NCBI GenBank assembly: GCA_016710465.1
Contig: JADJVS010000014.1
Location: 806,001-870,000, forward strand
DNA: 64,000 bases
From: Sulfuritalea sp.
GTDB taxonomy: Bacteria > Pseudomonadota > Gammaproteobacteria > Burkholderiales > Rhodocyclaceae
Direction: 5' to 3'
Shown piece after piece: positions 8,760-20,224 of this stretch. The notes below the pieces were generated by a model. That model worked only from the letters and a program-made list of their open reading frames with translations. It did no database searches and was not told the DNA's origin. The number at the start of each line of letters is the position of its first letter. Within the stretch, counting starts at the first letter, position 1. A program made the position numbers and the translations under genes.

Positions 8760-8997
8760 CTAGCCTGACCTTCACGCGCTTTTGACCGGCACGTGCATCG
8801 GCCAGGGCATTCAGTTCGATGTCTTCAAGTCGTTCGAGCATGGCCTCGAATGCTTTGGCGGGAACGCAATAAAACGCCGGTTCGTTGCGGTTGAGAATGG
8901 CGACCGGGGAGCCATCGCCGGCGGCAACCGTTCCCATCGGGTTTCGTTTCAATTCGGAAATGCTTGCAGCGGTTTCCGACAGTATCTGGTGTGCCAT
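8749..8997 (-). CDS. Phd/YefM/RelB-type antitoxin
   Basis: An 82-residue antitoxin. The N-terminal half (ILSETAASISELKRNPMGTV, then GSPVAILNRNEPAFYCVPA) is the DNA-binding Phd/YefM fold. The charged C-terminal half (FEAMLERLEDIELNALADAR) would wrap the toxin. It is the first gene of the pair, and a palindrome lies 29-57 bases upstream, consistent with autoregulation by the toxin-antitoxin complex. Confidence 0.87.
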   Translation of the reverse strand: MAHQILSETAASISELKRNPMGTVAAGDGSPVAILNRNEPAFYCVPAKAFEAMLERLEDIELNALADARAGQKRVKVRLDEL

Positions 8998-9025
8998 GGT
9001 GGTTTCCCGAATTATTTGCGAGCGC

Positions 9026-9054
9026 TAATGGTAGCACTATTAAACGTACCATTA
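9026..9054. promoter_or_regulatory. Palindromic operator of the toxin-antitoxin operon
   Basis: Perfect inverted arms TAATGGTA (9026-9033) and TACCATTA (9047-9054) are separated by 13 bases in an AT-rich patch immediately upstream of the antitoxin gene. Antitoxins of this type repress their own promoter through such repeats. Confidence 0.65.
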
Positions 9055-9184
9055 AAAGCATCTTGACGCGTATGACTTTCCAAAACGCCTGGCCCTCCGT
9101 GGGGTTTCGGAAAGATCGGGAAATCGGTAGGGCACCGCATTTCGCGGCACACGACGCCCTAATTCATGCGAAGCGGTATCTCCC

Positions 9185-9209
9185 GGGTCGGCGCCGTGGA
9201 TACGGCGAC

Positions 9210-9210
<1 letters not shown>
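9185..9210 (+). repeat. Divergent copy of the dispersed repeat at the livF 3' end
   Basis: GGGTCGGCGCCGTGG followed by ATACGGCGACC differs from the consensus at a few places but keeps both blocks and their spacing. It ends at the livF stop codon. Confidence 0.5.
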
Positions 9211-9903
<693 letters not shown>

Positions 9904-9923
<20 letters not shown>

Positions 9924-10674
9924 GGTAGGCCTCGATCACCTTCGGATTGTTCTTCACCGCTTCCGGCACGTCCTCGGCGATCTTCTCGCCATACTCGAGC
10001 ACGGCGACGCGATCGCACAGGCCCATCACCAGCTTGACGTCGTGCTCGATCAGCAGCACCGTCAGGCCATCCTTGCGCAGGCCGTCGATGAGCTGGCGCA
10101 AGCCGACGGTTTCGGTTGCGTTCATGCCGGCAGCCGGTTCGTCGAGTGCCAGCAGTTGCGGCTCGGTGGCGAGTGCCCGGGCGATTTCGAGCCGGCGCTG
10201 GTCGCCGTAAGAAAGATTGCGCGCCAGGTTGTCGGCGCGGTCGGCGATGCCAACGTAATGCAGCAGCTCGTCGGCACGGCGGCGGATGGCGGCTTCCTCC
10301 GCGCGCTCGGCAGGGCTGCGCAGGATGGCGCCGAAGACGCCGGCTTTGGTGCGCACGTGCCGGCCGACCATGACGTTCTCGCGTGCCGTCATGTTGCCGA
10401 ACAGGCGGATGTTCTGGAAGGTGCGGGCGATGCCGGCGGCGGCCACGGTGTGCGGGCTTTCCAGCGCCAGCGGCTGGCCGGTGAACAGTACCTCGCCGCC
10501 GTCGCGCGGGTAAAGGCCGGTGAACACGTTGAACAGCGTGGTCTTGCCGGCGCCGTTGGGTCCGATCAGGCCGTAGATCTCGCCGCGGCGGATGGTCAGC
10601 GAGACATCCTTCAGCGCCTGCACGCCGCCGAACTTCTTGCCGATGTTGCGGGCTTCGAGAAGTACGTCAGTCAT
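9904..10674 (-). CDS. livG: Branched-chain amino-acid ABC transporter ATPase LivG
   Basis: A 256-residue LivG-type ATPase. Walker A is GPNGAGKTT near residue 40, followed by the characteristic FNVFTGLYPRDGGEV. GIARTFQNIRLFGNMT, LSYGDQRRLEIARALA and LLALDEPAAGMN complete the ABC motifs, with the switch histidine in LLIEHDVKLVM. ATG at 10674 was chosen over an upstream in-frame codon because it overlaps the livM stop as ATGA and gives the normal family length. Confidence 0.92.
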
Positions 10675-11720
10675 TTTCGGTCGGCGTCGAGTTCGCGACG
10701 ATGGCGCGTCTCCGGCCACAGGCCGGCCGGGCGGAAGCGCATGGTCAGCACCAGGGCCAGGCCGAAGATCAGCATGCGCAGCACCTCGGGATCGACCAGC
10801 ATCCTGCCGAACAGCGCCTTCTGCGCCGGCTCCACCGTGTAGCGCAGCAGCTCGGGCATGAAGGAGAGCAGCACGGCGCCGGCGATCACGCCCCAGATGT
10901 TGCCCATGCCGCCCAGCACCACCATGGCCAGGATCATGATCGATTCGTTGAGGATGAAGCTCTCCGGGCTGACGAAGCCCTGGATCGCGGCGAACATGCC
11001 GCCGGCGATGCCGCCGAACGACGCGCCCATGGCGAATGCCAGCAGCTTGATGTTGCGCGTGTTGATGCCGGCGGCCTTGGCGGCGATCTCGTCTTCGCGG
11101 ATTGCGACCCAGGCGCGGCCGATGCGCGAGTCCTGCAGTCGCCGATTGATCACGATGACGGCGAGCAGCACCAGCAGCAAAAAGTAGTAGTACTTGATCG
11201 GTCCGCTGAGTGCGCCGGAGTTGGCGGAAAAACTGAAGTCGCCGATGCGAAAGGGGTCGATCAGGTTGATGCCCTTCGGTCCGTTGGTGATGTTCACCGG
11301 CGCCGAGAGGTTGTTCATGAAAATGCGCACGATCTCGCCGAAGCCCAGGGTGACGATGGCGAGGTAGTCGCCACGCAGGCGAAGAGTCGGCGCCCCGAGT
11401 ACGGCGCCGGCGAGGCCGGCCACTGCCGCGCCGATCGGCAGGATGAGCCAGAAGGGCAGGTGCAGGCCGAAATGCGGTGAGGCCAGCAGCGCATAGACAT
11501 AGGCGCCGACGGCGAAGAAGGCCACGTAGCCGAGGTCGAGCAGGCCGGCGAAGCCGACCACGATGTTGAGGCCGAGCGAGAGCAGGATGAAAAGCACGGC
11601 GAAGTTGGTGATCCGTACCCAGGCCGTGCCGGCCATGGCCAGCACGAAGGGCAGGGCGATCAGCGCCAACGCGACGCAGGCCAGGCCGATCTTTTCTTTC
11701 GTGCTCCAGGCGCCGGTCAT
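10671..11720 (-). CDS. livM: Branched-chain amino-acid ABC transporter permease LivM
   Basis: A 349-residue permease with about eight to ten hydrophobic segments and the LivM hallmarks GFAGLLDLGYVAFFAVGAY near residue 56, LRGDYLAIVTLGFGEIVRI, and the cytoplasmic loop RAWVAIREDEIAAKAAGIN that contacts the ATPases. The ATG at 11720 overlaps the livH stop by 4 bases. Together with LivH it forms the transmembrane channel. Confidence 0.92.
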   Translation of the reverse strand: MTGAWSTKEKIGLACVALALIALPFVLAMAGTAWVRITNFAVLFILLSLGLNIVVGFAGLLDLGYVAFFAVGAYVYALLASPHFGLHLPFWLILPIGAAVAGLAGAVLGAPTLRLRGDYLAIVTLGFGEIVRIFMNNLSAPVNITNGPKGINLIDPFRIGDFSFSANSGALSGPIKYYYFLLLVLLAVIVINRRLQDSRIGRAWVAIREDEIAAKAAGINTRNIKLLAFAMGASFGGIAGGMFAAIQGFVSPESFILNESIMILAMVVLGGMGNIWGVIAGAVLLSFMPELLRYTVEPAQKALFGRMLVDPEVLRMLIFGLALVLTMRFRPAGLWPETRHRRELDADRK

Positions 11721-12709
11721 GCCCGCTCCGAAACGCGCTCGCCGAGCAGGCCGGAGGGTCGTAGCACCAATACCAGGATCAGCATCAGGAAGGCGAACAC
11801 ATCCTGGTAGTTGCTGCCGAACAGCACGAAGTGCGCGCCGTCGGCACAGCGCTCGCCCATCCAGCCGCCGTCGGCGGCGCCGGGCCAGCGGCAGAGGTCG
11901 GTGTATTCGCCGATGTAGCCGGTACCCAGCGCCTCGACCAGGCCCAGCAGCAGGCCGCCGACCATGGCCCCCGGGATGTTGCCGATGCCGCCGAGCACGG
12001 CGGCGGAGAAGGCCTTGAGGCCGAGGATGAAACCCATCGTGTAATGGGCAATTCCGTAGTAGGTGCCGACCATGACGCCGGCCATGGCGCCCAGCGCCGC
12101 GCCGATGACGAAGGTGGCGGCGATCACGCGGTCGGCATTGACGCCCATCAGGCCGGCGATGTGGACATTTTCGGCGGTGGCGCGGATGGCGATGCCGAAG
12201 CGCGTGCGATAGACGAACCACGAGAGGCCGGCCATCATCACCATAGACAACAGGATGATGGTGATCTGCACGCCGCTGATGGCGGCGCCGCCGATGGCGA
12301 AACTGGGGTTGTCGATCAACTGCGGAAAGGCGATCGGATTGCGGCCCCAGATCAGCAGCGCGAGGTGTTGCAGGATGATGGACATGCCGATGGCGGTGAT
12401 CAGCGGCGCCAGGCGCGGCGCATGGCGCAGCGGGCGGTAGGCGATGCGTTCCAGCCCGTAGCCAAGCAGCATGCAGGCCGGCACGGCGGCGAGCACGCCG
12501 GCCAGGAGGATGACGGCCGGCGGCAGCGCGCTGCCGGCCAGCGCGGCAATGACGGCGAAGGCCACCATGGCGCCGATCATCACCACTTCGCCATGGGCGA
12601 AGTTGATCAACTGGATCACGCCGTAGACCATGGTGTAACCGAGCGCCACCACGGCATACACGCTGCCGGTGGTGAGGCCGTTGATGATCTGCTGCAGCAG
12701 GATGTCCAT
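11717..12709 (-). CDS. livH: Branched-chain amino-acid ABC transporter permease LivH
   Basis: A 330-residue permease starting MDILLQQIINGLTTGSVYA, which is almost invariant in LivH proteins. GYTMVYGVIQLINFAHGEV and RAIRATAENVHIAGLMGVN-like blocks follow (residues about 20-45 and 180-200). It is preceded by the binding-protein gene with a 60-base gap that contains a hairpin. Residues around 264-288 (DLCRWPGAADGGWMGERCADGA) form a loop longer than in E. coli LivH. Confidence 0.92.
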   Translation of the reverse strand: MDILLQQIINGLTTGSVYAVVALGYTMVYGVIQLINFAHGEVVMIGAMVAFAVIAALAGSALPPAVILLAGVLAAVPACMLLGYGLERIAYRPLRHAPRLAPLITAIGMSIILQHLALLIWGRNPIAFPQLIDNPSFAIGGAAISGVQITIILLSMVMMAGLSWFVYRTRFGIAIRATAENVHIAGLMGVNADRVIAATFVIGAALGAMAGVMVGTYYGIAHYTMGFILGLKAFSAAVLGGIGNIPGAMVGGLLLGLVEALGTGYIGEYTDLCRWPGAADGGWMGERCADGAHFVLFGSNYQDVFAFLMLILVLVLRPSGLLGERVSERA

Positions 12710-12716
12710 GTCAAAT

Positions 12717-12752
12717 GAAACGGGGAAGGCGCGTTAGCGGCTTCCCCGTTTT
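12717..12752 (-). terminator. Hairpin between livK and livH
   Basis: ACGGGGAAG and CTTCCCCGT form a 9-base stem in the 60-base gap between the binding-protein gene and livH. The T tract after it is short on either strand. Partial termination here would give the usual excess of binding protein over permease. Confidence 0.5.
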
Positions 12753-12769
12753 GCTGCTTCGCTATCCGC

Positions 12770-14152
12770 TTACTTGGCGGGCGCGGGTGCGGCCGGCTTC
12801 GGCGCGGCGGGAGCAGCGGCCGGAGCAGCGGGAGCCGCAGCGGGGGGCGCGGCCGGTGCCATGCCGGCCATGCCCGACATTCCGCCCATGCCTTGCATGC
12901 CGCCCATCGCGGCGGGCTGGGCCGGGGCGGCGGCGGGGGCCGGCGCCGACAGCGCGGCGTATTCATCCAGCGTCAGCGACTTGCCGCCCTTGATGATGGC
13001 CAGCGGCGTGATCTTGCCGTCCTTGAGCGTGAAGATGGTCATCTCGGCGTCCTTGCGGTCGCCCTTCTCGTCGAACTTGATATTGCCGCTGGCGCCGTTG
13101 TGGTCGCTGGCGGTGAGCGCCGGCAGGTACTTGGCCGGATCGGGCGAGTCGGCCTTCTTCATCGCCGCGATCAGCAGGTTGGCGGCGTCGTAGGTGAAGG
13201 GCGAGTAGAGGATGGGATCGATCTTGAACTTGGCCTTGTAGGCGTCGAGGAACTTCTTGCCGGCGGCCTGCACCGGGATGCCGGCCTGCGAACAGATCAG
13301 GCCCTCGGCGGCCGCTCCGGCCAGCTCGGCCATCTTGTCGGTGCAGGCGCCGTCGCCGAACGAGAATACCGACGTCATCTTGAGTTCGCGCGCCTGCTTC
13401 AGCAGCGGGCCGGCTGTGGCGTCCATGCCGCCGTAGAACACGGCATCGGGCTTCTTGCCCTTGACCTTGGTCAGCACGGCCTTCCAGTCGACCGTCTTGT
13501 CGGTACCTTTCTCGCGCGGCAGCACCTTGACGCCGGCCGCCTTGAGGGTCTTCTCGACCTCGTTGGCGAGGCCTTCGCCATAGGCGGTGGCGTCGTCGAT
13601 CACGGCCACGGTCTTGGGCTTGCTGTTGGTGGCGAGGTAGTTGGCCACGGCCGGGCCCTGCTGGTCGTCGCGGCCGACGACGCGGAACACCCCCTTGAAG
13701 CCCTGCTCGGTCAGCGCCGGGTTCGTCGCGGAGCCGGAAATCATCGGCAGGTTGGCGCCGTTGTAGATCGACGAGGCGGGTATCGTGGTGCCGGAATTCA
13801 GGTGGCCGACGACGCCGGCGACTTTGGCATCGACCAGCTTCTGGGCCACGGTGTTGCCGACCTTGGGATCGGCCTGGTCGTCTTCGGAGACCAGTTCGAA
13901 CTTGACATCGCGACCGCCCAGCCTGGGTTTGGCGGCGTTGGCTTCATCGACCGCCAGGCGCGCGCCGTTCTCGTTGTCCTTGCCCAGATGCGCGATGCCG
14001 CCGGTGAGCGGCGCGACGCTGCCGATCTTGACCACCAGCGGGGGCGGGGGCGCCTGCACCGGGGGCGGTGGGGGCGGCTCTTCCTTGCCGCAGCCCATCA
14101 CGGCGACGGCGGCGATCACGGACAGCGAGAGGGCTTTCATGGGCACGTTCAT
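12770..14152 (-). CDS. livK: ABC transporter substrate-binding lipoprotein, LivK-like, with unusual tail
   Basis: A 460-residue periplasmic binding protein. The N-terminus carries a lipoprotein signal with VAVMGC at residues 16-21, followed by a proline-rich linker (EEPPPPPPVQAPPPP). The ligand-binding domain begins VVKIGSVAPLTGGIAHLGKD and continues to about residue 400 with the usual blocks (SATNPALTEQGFKGVFR, DATAYGEGLA). The last 58 residues or so are low-complexity: an Ala/Pro stretch, then MGGMQGMGGMSGMAGM, then more Ala/Pro. Normal LivK proteins end shortly after the domain. Lipid anchoring and the tail suggest a membrane-tethered version. Confidence 0.87.
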   Translation of the reverse strand: MNVPMKALSLSVIAAVAVMGCGKEEPPPPPPVQAPPPPLVVKIGSVAPLTGGIAHLGKDNENGARLAVDEANAAKPRLGGRDVKFELVSEDDQADPKVGNTVAQKLVDAKVAGVVGHLNSGTTIPASSIYNGANLPMISGSATNPALTEQGFKGVFRVVGRDDQQGPAVANYLATNSKPKTVAVIDDATAYGEGLANEVEKTLKAAGVKVLPREKGTDKTVDWKAVLTKVKGKKPDAVFYGGMDATAGPLLKQARELKMTSVFSFGDGACTDKMAELAGAAAEGLICSQAGIPVQAAGKKFLDAYKAKFKIDPILYSPFTYDAANLLIAAMKKADSPDPAKYLPALTASDHNGASGNIKFDEKGDRKDAEMTIFTLKDGKITPLAIIKGGKSLTLDEYAALSAPAPAAAPAQPAAMGGMQGMGGMSGMAGMAPAAPPAAAPAAPAAAPAAPKPAAPAPAK

Positions 14153-14244
14153 GGTGGGGCTCCGTTGGGTTCTGGGAATGCGAAGCGCGAATGATAAATC
14201 AGCGCAGGCCGATGCGCTCGTTGAAGCGGATACGGGCGAGTCAA

Positions 14245-14284
14245 CGAAAAAAGCCGTTCCCGCCGGGGGCGGGAACGGCTTTCG
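14245..14284 (-). terminator. Rho-independent terminator of the cytochrome c gene
   Basis: On the minus strand AGCCGTTCCCGCC pairs with GGCGGGAACGGCT around a short loop and is followed by six T residues. It lies about 20 bases beyond the stop of the small cytochrome gene. Confidence 0.85.
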
Positions 14285-14302
14285 GGATGCTGCCGGCGGT
14301 GC

Positions 14303-14611
14303 TTACTTGGCGCCGCCGAGAATCCAGGTGACCAGCGTCTTCACGTCCGCATCCGACACCTTGGCGTTCGGCGGCATCGGGATCTGGCCCCAGACGCCCT
14401 TGCCGCCAGCCTTGACCTTGGCGGCCAGCGCGTCGGCATCGGCGGCCTTGTACTTCTTGGCGACGTCCTGATACGAAGGGCCGACCAGCTTCTTGTCCAC
14501 GGCGTGGCAGGCCATGCAGCCGTTCTTGGTGGCGAGATCCTTGTTGGCGAAGGCGGGCGCCGAGGCAACCAGGCCGGTGGCGATCAAGGCGGAGATCAGA
14601 ACCGATTTCAT
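14303..14611 (-). CDS. Small periplasmic c-type cytochrome (c5/c551 type)
   Basis: A 102-residue monohaem cytochrome with a Sec signal peptide (MKSVLISALIATGLVASAPAFA, residues 1-22). The haem-binding CMACH lies at about residues 32-36 and the axial methionine is in IPMPPN. ATG at 14611 is used because it starts the signal peptide and AGGAATTCC precedes it. Such proteins shuttle electrons from the bc1 complex to terminal oxidases or denitrification enzymes. The gene has its own terminator and is monocistronic. Confidence 0.88.
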   Translation of the reverse strand: MKSVLISALIATGLVASAPAFANKDLATKNGCMACHAVDKKLVGPSYQDVAKKYKAADADALAAKVKAGGKGVWGQIPMPPNAKVSDADVKTLVTWILGGAK

Positions 14612-14705
14612 GTGGAATTCCTTATTTGTAGGGATTGATGATGGATGTCCCGGGCTAGGGCCGGCGAACGCTACCGGATGCGACTTTACCAAAAAATGCT
14701 TCAAA

Positions 14706-16707
<2,002 letters not shown>

Positions 16708-16807
16708 CGGGAAATCCCACTATAGCCGATTGAATTACTCGGGTATGGCGATGGGCCTCAGTGGGGGGGGCTTGGCGAGACGAGTCATTGGCCGGCCGGG
16801 CGCCGGC

Positions 16808-17221
16808 TCAGATGCCCATCTTTTCGAAGACGGTGTCCAGCTTTTCCTGCAGCGTGGCGGCGTTGAAGGGCTTGACGATGCAACTGGTAACCCCGGCGCG
16901 CATGGCGACGTTGAGCTTTTCCTGCTTGGCTTCGTTGGTGATCATGATGAAGGGCAGCGCCTGCAGCCGGCTGTCGGCGCGCACGTTCTGCAGCAGGGTC
17001 AGCCCGTCCATGTTGGGCATGGCCCAATCCGAGACGACGAACTCGTAGCCACCCTGGCGCAGCTTGGATAGCGCCACGGCACCGTCCTCGGCTTCCTCGA
17101 CATTGGTAAAGCCCAGTTCCTTGAGCAGGTTGCGCACGATCCGGCGCATGGTCGAAAAGTCATCGACGACGAGGAACTTGAGGGCGGTGCGATCGGTGAA
17201 GGACTCGACGGGAAGGGCCAT
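16808..17221 (-). CDS. cheY: Chemotaxis response regulator CheY-like
   Basis: A 137-residue single-domain receiver. KFLVVDDFSTMRRIVRNLL carries the acidic pair, SDWAMPNMDG the phosphoacceptor Asp, MITNEAKQE the conserved Thr-type position and IVKPFNAATL the Lys. The FSTMRRIVRNLLKELGF start and the P-N-M-D-G-L block match CheY rather than other receivers. ATG at 17221 is preferred to an upstream GTG. No che or fla genes are adjacent, so it is either an isolated cheY or a stand-alone CheY-like signal protein. Confidence 0.85.
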   Translation of the reverse strand: MALPVESFTDRTALKFLVVDDFSTMRRIVRNLLKELGFTNVEEAEDGAVALSKLRQGGYEFVVSDWAMPNMDGLTLLQNVRADSRLQALPFIMITNEAKQEKLNVAMRAGVTSCIVKPFNAATLQEKLDTVFEKMGI

Positions 17222-17279
17222 GGCTGCCACTATGCCCTAGCCCGCGACGGCTGAAACCGGGAATACCGGCAGGAACTGC

Positions 17280-17489
17280 CTAGCTATCTCCGAACAGGGC
17301 ACGCCACCAGCGCCGGCGTCCCGCGGGGGGCGGCTTATCAACACCCAGGCCTTCGGGCGGCAAGCGGCTCATGATCCAGCCGGGGCCGGGCGGATTCTTC
17401 GAGGAACCGCAGGACGAACCCAGGTTGTTGGGGTCGTAAATCTTGATCAAGCGCGGATTCTGCAAATCGTCGGCTAGACGATGCCGCAA
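17280..17489 (-). CDS. Small conserved-looking protein of unknown function
   Basis: A 69-residue protein, possibly starting at TTG 17489, that overlaps the end of the upstream gene by 16 bases. The sequence has a distinct composition (RLIKIYDPNNLGSSCGSSKN, then PPGPGWIMSRLPPEG and a basic, tryptophan-containing end RRRWWRALFGDS), unlike chance GC-rich frames. No family is recognised. As the last gene of the octaheme-cytochrome/rhodanese operon it may be an accessory protein. SCGSS contains its only cysteine. Confidence 0.55.
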   Translation of the reverse strand: MRHRLADDLQNPRLIKIYDPNNLGSSCGSSKNPPGPGWIMSRLPPEGLGVDKPPPAGRRRWWRALFGDS

Positions 17490-17719
17490 TAGGATTCACG
17501 GTGTTCATCCCTGAGCAGGCGGTCGATGCGCGCGATGAATGCGGCCACCGTTGCGGCCTCGGCCGGTTCGACCGGTTTTGGCACGTCCGCATCAAGGCCG
17601 GACGCCACCAGGTACCAGCCGGCGGCGGGGTCGATGCGCTGCCAGAATTCCGTGAGTTGGTCCCAGGCCAGCACCGACCACAGGCGGCCGGTGTAGAGGC
17701 GCTGGAACTCGCTGCTCAC
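17474..17719 (-). CDS. Small protein of unknown function, sulfur operon
   Basis: An 81-residue soluble protein (SEFQRLYTGRLWSVLAWDQL, FWQRIDPAAGWYLVASG, FIARIDRLLRDEHRESYCGIV). Its start overlaps the rhodanese stop by 4 bases (ATGA) and its end overlaps the next small gene. This tight coupling supports that it is real and functions with the triple rhodanese. No family could be assigned. Confidence 0.6.
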   Translation of the reverse strand: MSSEFQRLYTGRLWSVLAWDQLTEFWQRIDPAAGWYLVASGLDADVPKPVEPAEAATVAAFIARIDRLLRDEHRESYCGIV

Positions 17720-18891
17720 TTCTTGGCGACCATGGTGTAGCTGCCGTCGGCATTGAACTTGACGTCGGCGTCGAGGAAGGACGCCTGCACCTTGCCGCCG
17801 AGCAGCTTGACGGTGTCGAAGGCCTCGCCCGAGCGAGCGCCCGTGCCGCAGACGAAGACCACCGGCTTGTCGGTGGGCAGCGTGCCGATCTTCTTCTCGA
17901 GTTCATTCATCGGGATATTCACCGAGCCCTTGATCATGCCGGTGGCGACCTCCTTGGGGTCGCGCACGTCGACCAGCATGATCGAACCGGGGTTGGTCTT
18001 CCAGACCTGCTCGAAGGAGGCGACGGTGACCGAGCCTTTCTCCTTGCCCGGCACCAGGCTGGCGGCGGCCTGGGTCATGGCGCTGGCCATGCCCGCGGCG
18101 GCTCCGGCCATGGCCGCGACCGGGTTGGGCGCGCCATGCAGCTTTTCCCACTCCGGGTAGCCCGGCGGATAGGTCAGGACGTTGGTGTAACCGAGCTTCC
18201 TGGCCTTTTCCGCGGAGTTGTCGGAAAGCACGCATTCGAGGCCGCCGCAGTAGTAGATCAAGGGTGTTGCCTTGTCGGCTGGCAGCTTGTCGACCTGCTT
18301 GTCGAATTCGGTGTCGGAAATGTTGATCGCCGTGGGGATCATGCCCTTGTCGGCCACGCGCTTGGGCCGCGCGTCGATCAGGGCATAGGCGGCCTTTTCG
18401 TCCATCAGCTTCTTGACGTAGGCGGCGGATACCGAGATCGGCCCGCCTTTGGCCTTCCACTCGGGCGAACCCGCCGGGTAGACCTTGATGTTGGTGTAGC
18501 CGAGCTTCTCGGCCTTGAACGCCGAGTTGTGGCTCAGCATGCATTCCAGGCCGCCGCAGTAGAACAGCAGCAGCGTGGACTTGTCTTCCGGCAGCTTTCC
18601 GACCAGTTTGTCGAACTGGCTGTCGGGAATATTGATCGCGCCGGGAATGTGGCCCGGGTCGTATTGGCGGGCGGCGGGCCGCGAGTCGATGATCACCACG
18701 CCCTTCTTTGGCGGGATGCTGACTTGCTGCCTGACGAAGTCGTAGTCGACCAGCGCCTTGGCGTACCAGCCGTCCCTGGGCTGGATCGCCGCCGCGTCGG
18801 CGGCGAAGGACGGTGTCGGATACACCAGCGGGGTGACGCCGAGTGCCGCCGCGACCGCAACCAGCAACGTGATCTTTCTCGCTCTCATCAT
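17716..18891 (-). CDS. Periplasmic triple-rhodanese-domain protein
   Basis: A 391-residue exported protein with a signal peptide (residues 1-30, ending near PSFAAD) and three rhodanese domains. The first two carry active-site loops YCGGLECMLS and YCGGLECVLS. The third carries VCGTGARSG. Each has the DSRP/DARP/DVRD strand and the HIPGAINIP-type block. An alanine/methionine-rich linker separates domains two and three. Rhodaneses move sulfane sulfur between thiosulfate, polysulfide or protein persulfides. Its place in an operon with an octaheme cytochrome and a YeeE/YedE transporter points to extracytoplasmic sulfur transfer. Confidence 0.87.
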   Translation of the reverse strand: MMRARKITLLVAVAAALGVTPLVYPTPSFAADAAAIQPRDGWYAKALVDYDFVRQQVSIPPKKGVVIIDSRPAARQYDPGHIPGAINIPDSQFDKLVGKLPEDKSTLLLFYCGGLECMLSHNSAFKAEKLGYTNIKVYPAGSPEWKAKGGPISVSAAYVKKLMDEKAAYALIDARPKRVADKGMIPTAINISDTEFDKQVDKLPADKATPLIYYCGGLECVLSDNSAEKARKLGYTNVLTYPPGYPEWEKLHGAPNPVAAMAGAAAGMASAMTQAAASLVPGKEKGSVTVASFEQVWKTNPGSIMLVDVRDPKEVATGMIKGSVNIPMNELEKKIGTLPTDKPVVFVCGTGARSGEAFDTVKLLGGKVQASFLDADVKFNADGSYTMVAKK

Positions 18892-18900
18892 GATCTCCTT

Positions 18901-20142
18901 TTATAGAAGAGTGAATTTTTCGGTGGATTCGTTGTAGCGCACCAGCGCATACCAGAGCAGCAGCAGGGCGCCGCCGGCAAGCAGGGTCCAGCCCCAACTG
19001 CCCCACATCTCGGGCAGGTAGGCCTGGAAACCGATCTTGGTCATCTCGAAGGTTTCGACATTGGTCTCATCGATGGTGGTGAGGCCTAGTTTCTTGAACA
19101 CCGCGCTGGCGATCGATCCCATCCAGGCGAAAAAGAACATCGTCACCCACAGCTTGAGGTGGCCCTCGCCCATGCGCCACAGCGAGCCCGAGGCGCAGCC
19201 GCCGGCGAAGACCATGCCGATGCCGAAGATCAGGCCGCCGGCCAGCGAGCCGATCCAGAAGGCCGGCGGAATCGCCAGGTAGGGGTCGAGCACCTTCTTC
19301 TGGAACAGCAGGGCGGCGATCGGGATGCCGATGGCAAGTGCCAGGATCACCGCCTTGGTCATGTCGCCCTCGGCGGTCATGAAGGGTTCGCGGAAGGCGC
19401 GCGCGAAGCACAGGCGCGAGCGGTGCATGATGAAGCCGATGGCGAAGCCGGCGACGACGATCACGGCGCGCGCGGCGATCTTCTCGTCGGCCGAGCCGTA
19501 CCATTGCGTGGCCCAGAGCAGCACGCCGACGATCACGGCGAGGCCCAGCCAGGGGAAGTTGCTGCGCAGGCCTTCAGGCACGTCGAGCGCCGGCGGCGCC
19601 TGCATGCCCCATTCGATGTGGTCCAGCGTCCATAGCAACAGCTTCAAGCCGATCGCCGCGCCGGCCAAGAGCCCCGCCCACATCGCCCAGCCGCCCGGGG
19701 AGGAATGCAGCACCGGATTAAAGAAGCCGCCCGTGGTACAGCCGCCGGCCAGCGCCGCACCGATGCCCAGCAGACTGCCGCCGGACGCCGCCCAGATGTA
19801 TTCGAGCGGCGGCGGCCGGTTGGGGCTGAACTGGCGCGACAGCAGTGCGGCGGAAAAAGCGCCGATGACCAGCATGATGTTCATCAGCGACATGCGGTGC
19901 ATCAGGAAGCCTTCGCTCTGTTGCGGAATGCCGAGCATGGGGCCGAGGCCGATCAGGTTGTTGAACCAGTCGCCCCAGAACTTGACGCCGCCGAACACGC
20001 CCCAGACCAGGCCCGAGAGCATCAGGCCGATGATGGTCAGCACCAGCAGCATGGCGCCGACGAAGGGCGACCATTCCTCGACGAAGATGGCCTGGTAATC
20101 GGCCTTGAAGCCGGCCAGCCAGGTGGAATCGCTATCGCTCAT
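18901..20142 (-). CDS. YeeE/YedE-family sulfur-compound transporter
   Basis: A 413-residue membrane protein with about ten hydrophobic segments. It carries the paired signature loops GAALAGGCTTGGFF near residue 135 and GMVFAGGCASGSLWRMGEG near residue 310, each with the conserved cysteine used for thiosulfate relay in TsuA/YeeE. MHRSRLCFARAFRE is a further family motif. It probably passes thiosulfate or another sulfur anion between periplasm and cytoplasm. It lies between the cytochrome c and rhodanese genes with short gaps on both sides. Confidence 0.87.
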   Translation of the reverse strand: MSDSDSTWLAGFKADYQAIFVEEWSPFVGAMLLVLTIIGLMLSGLVWGVFGGVKFWGDWFNNLIGLGPMLGIPQQSEGFLMHRMSLMNIMLVIGAFSAALLSRQFSPNRPPPLEYIWAASGGSLLGIGAALAGGCTTGGFFNPVLHSSPGGWAMWAGLLAGAAIGLKLLLWTLDHIEWGMQAPPALDVPEGLRSNFPWLGLAVIVGVLLWATQWYGSADEKIAARAVIVVAGFAIGFIMHRSRLCFARAFREPFMTAEGDMTKAVILALAIGIPIAALLFQKKVLDPYLAIPPAFWIGSLAGGLIFGIGMVFAGGCASGSLWRMGEGHLKLWVTMFFFAWMGSIASAVFKKLGLTTIDETNVETFEMTKIGFQAYLPEMWGSWGWTLLAGGALLLLWYALVRYNESTEKFTLL

Positions 20143-20224
20143 CGCTTACTCCTTGTATCCCTTGCGCGAACACGCAGGCGCCTCGCCCGAAAGGCGACGC
20201 GCCTGCGTCAGCCACCTCTGTGGA

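Noticed and set aside
16761..16770. Run of eight G after the cheY gene
   Set aside because: It is in non-coding DNA with no partner structure; a homopolymer length error is possible but has no consequence.
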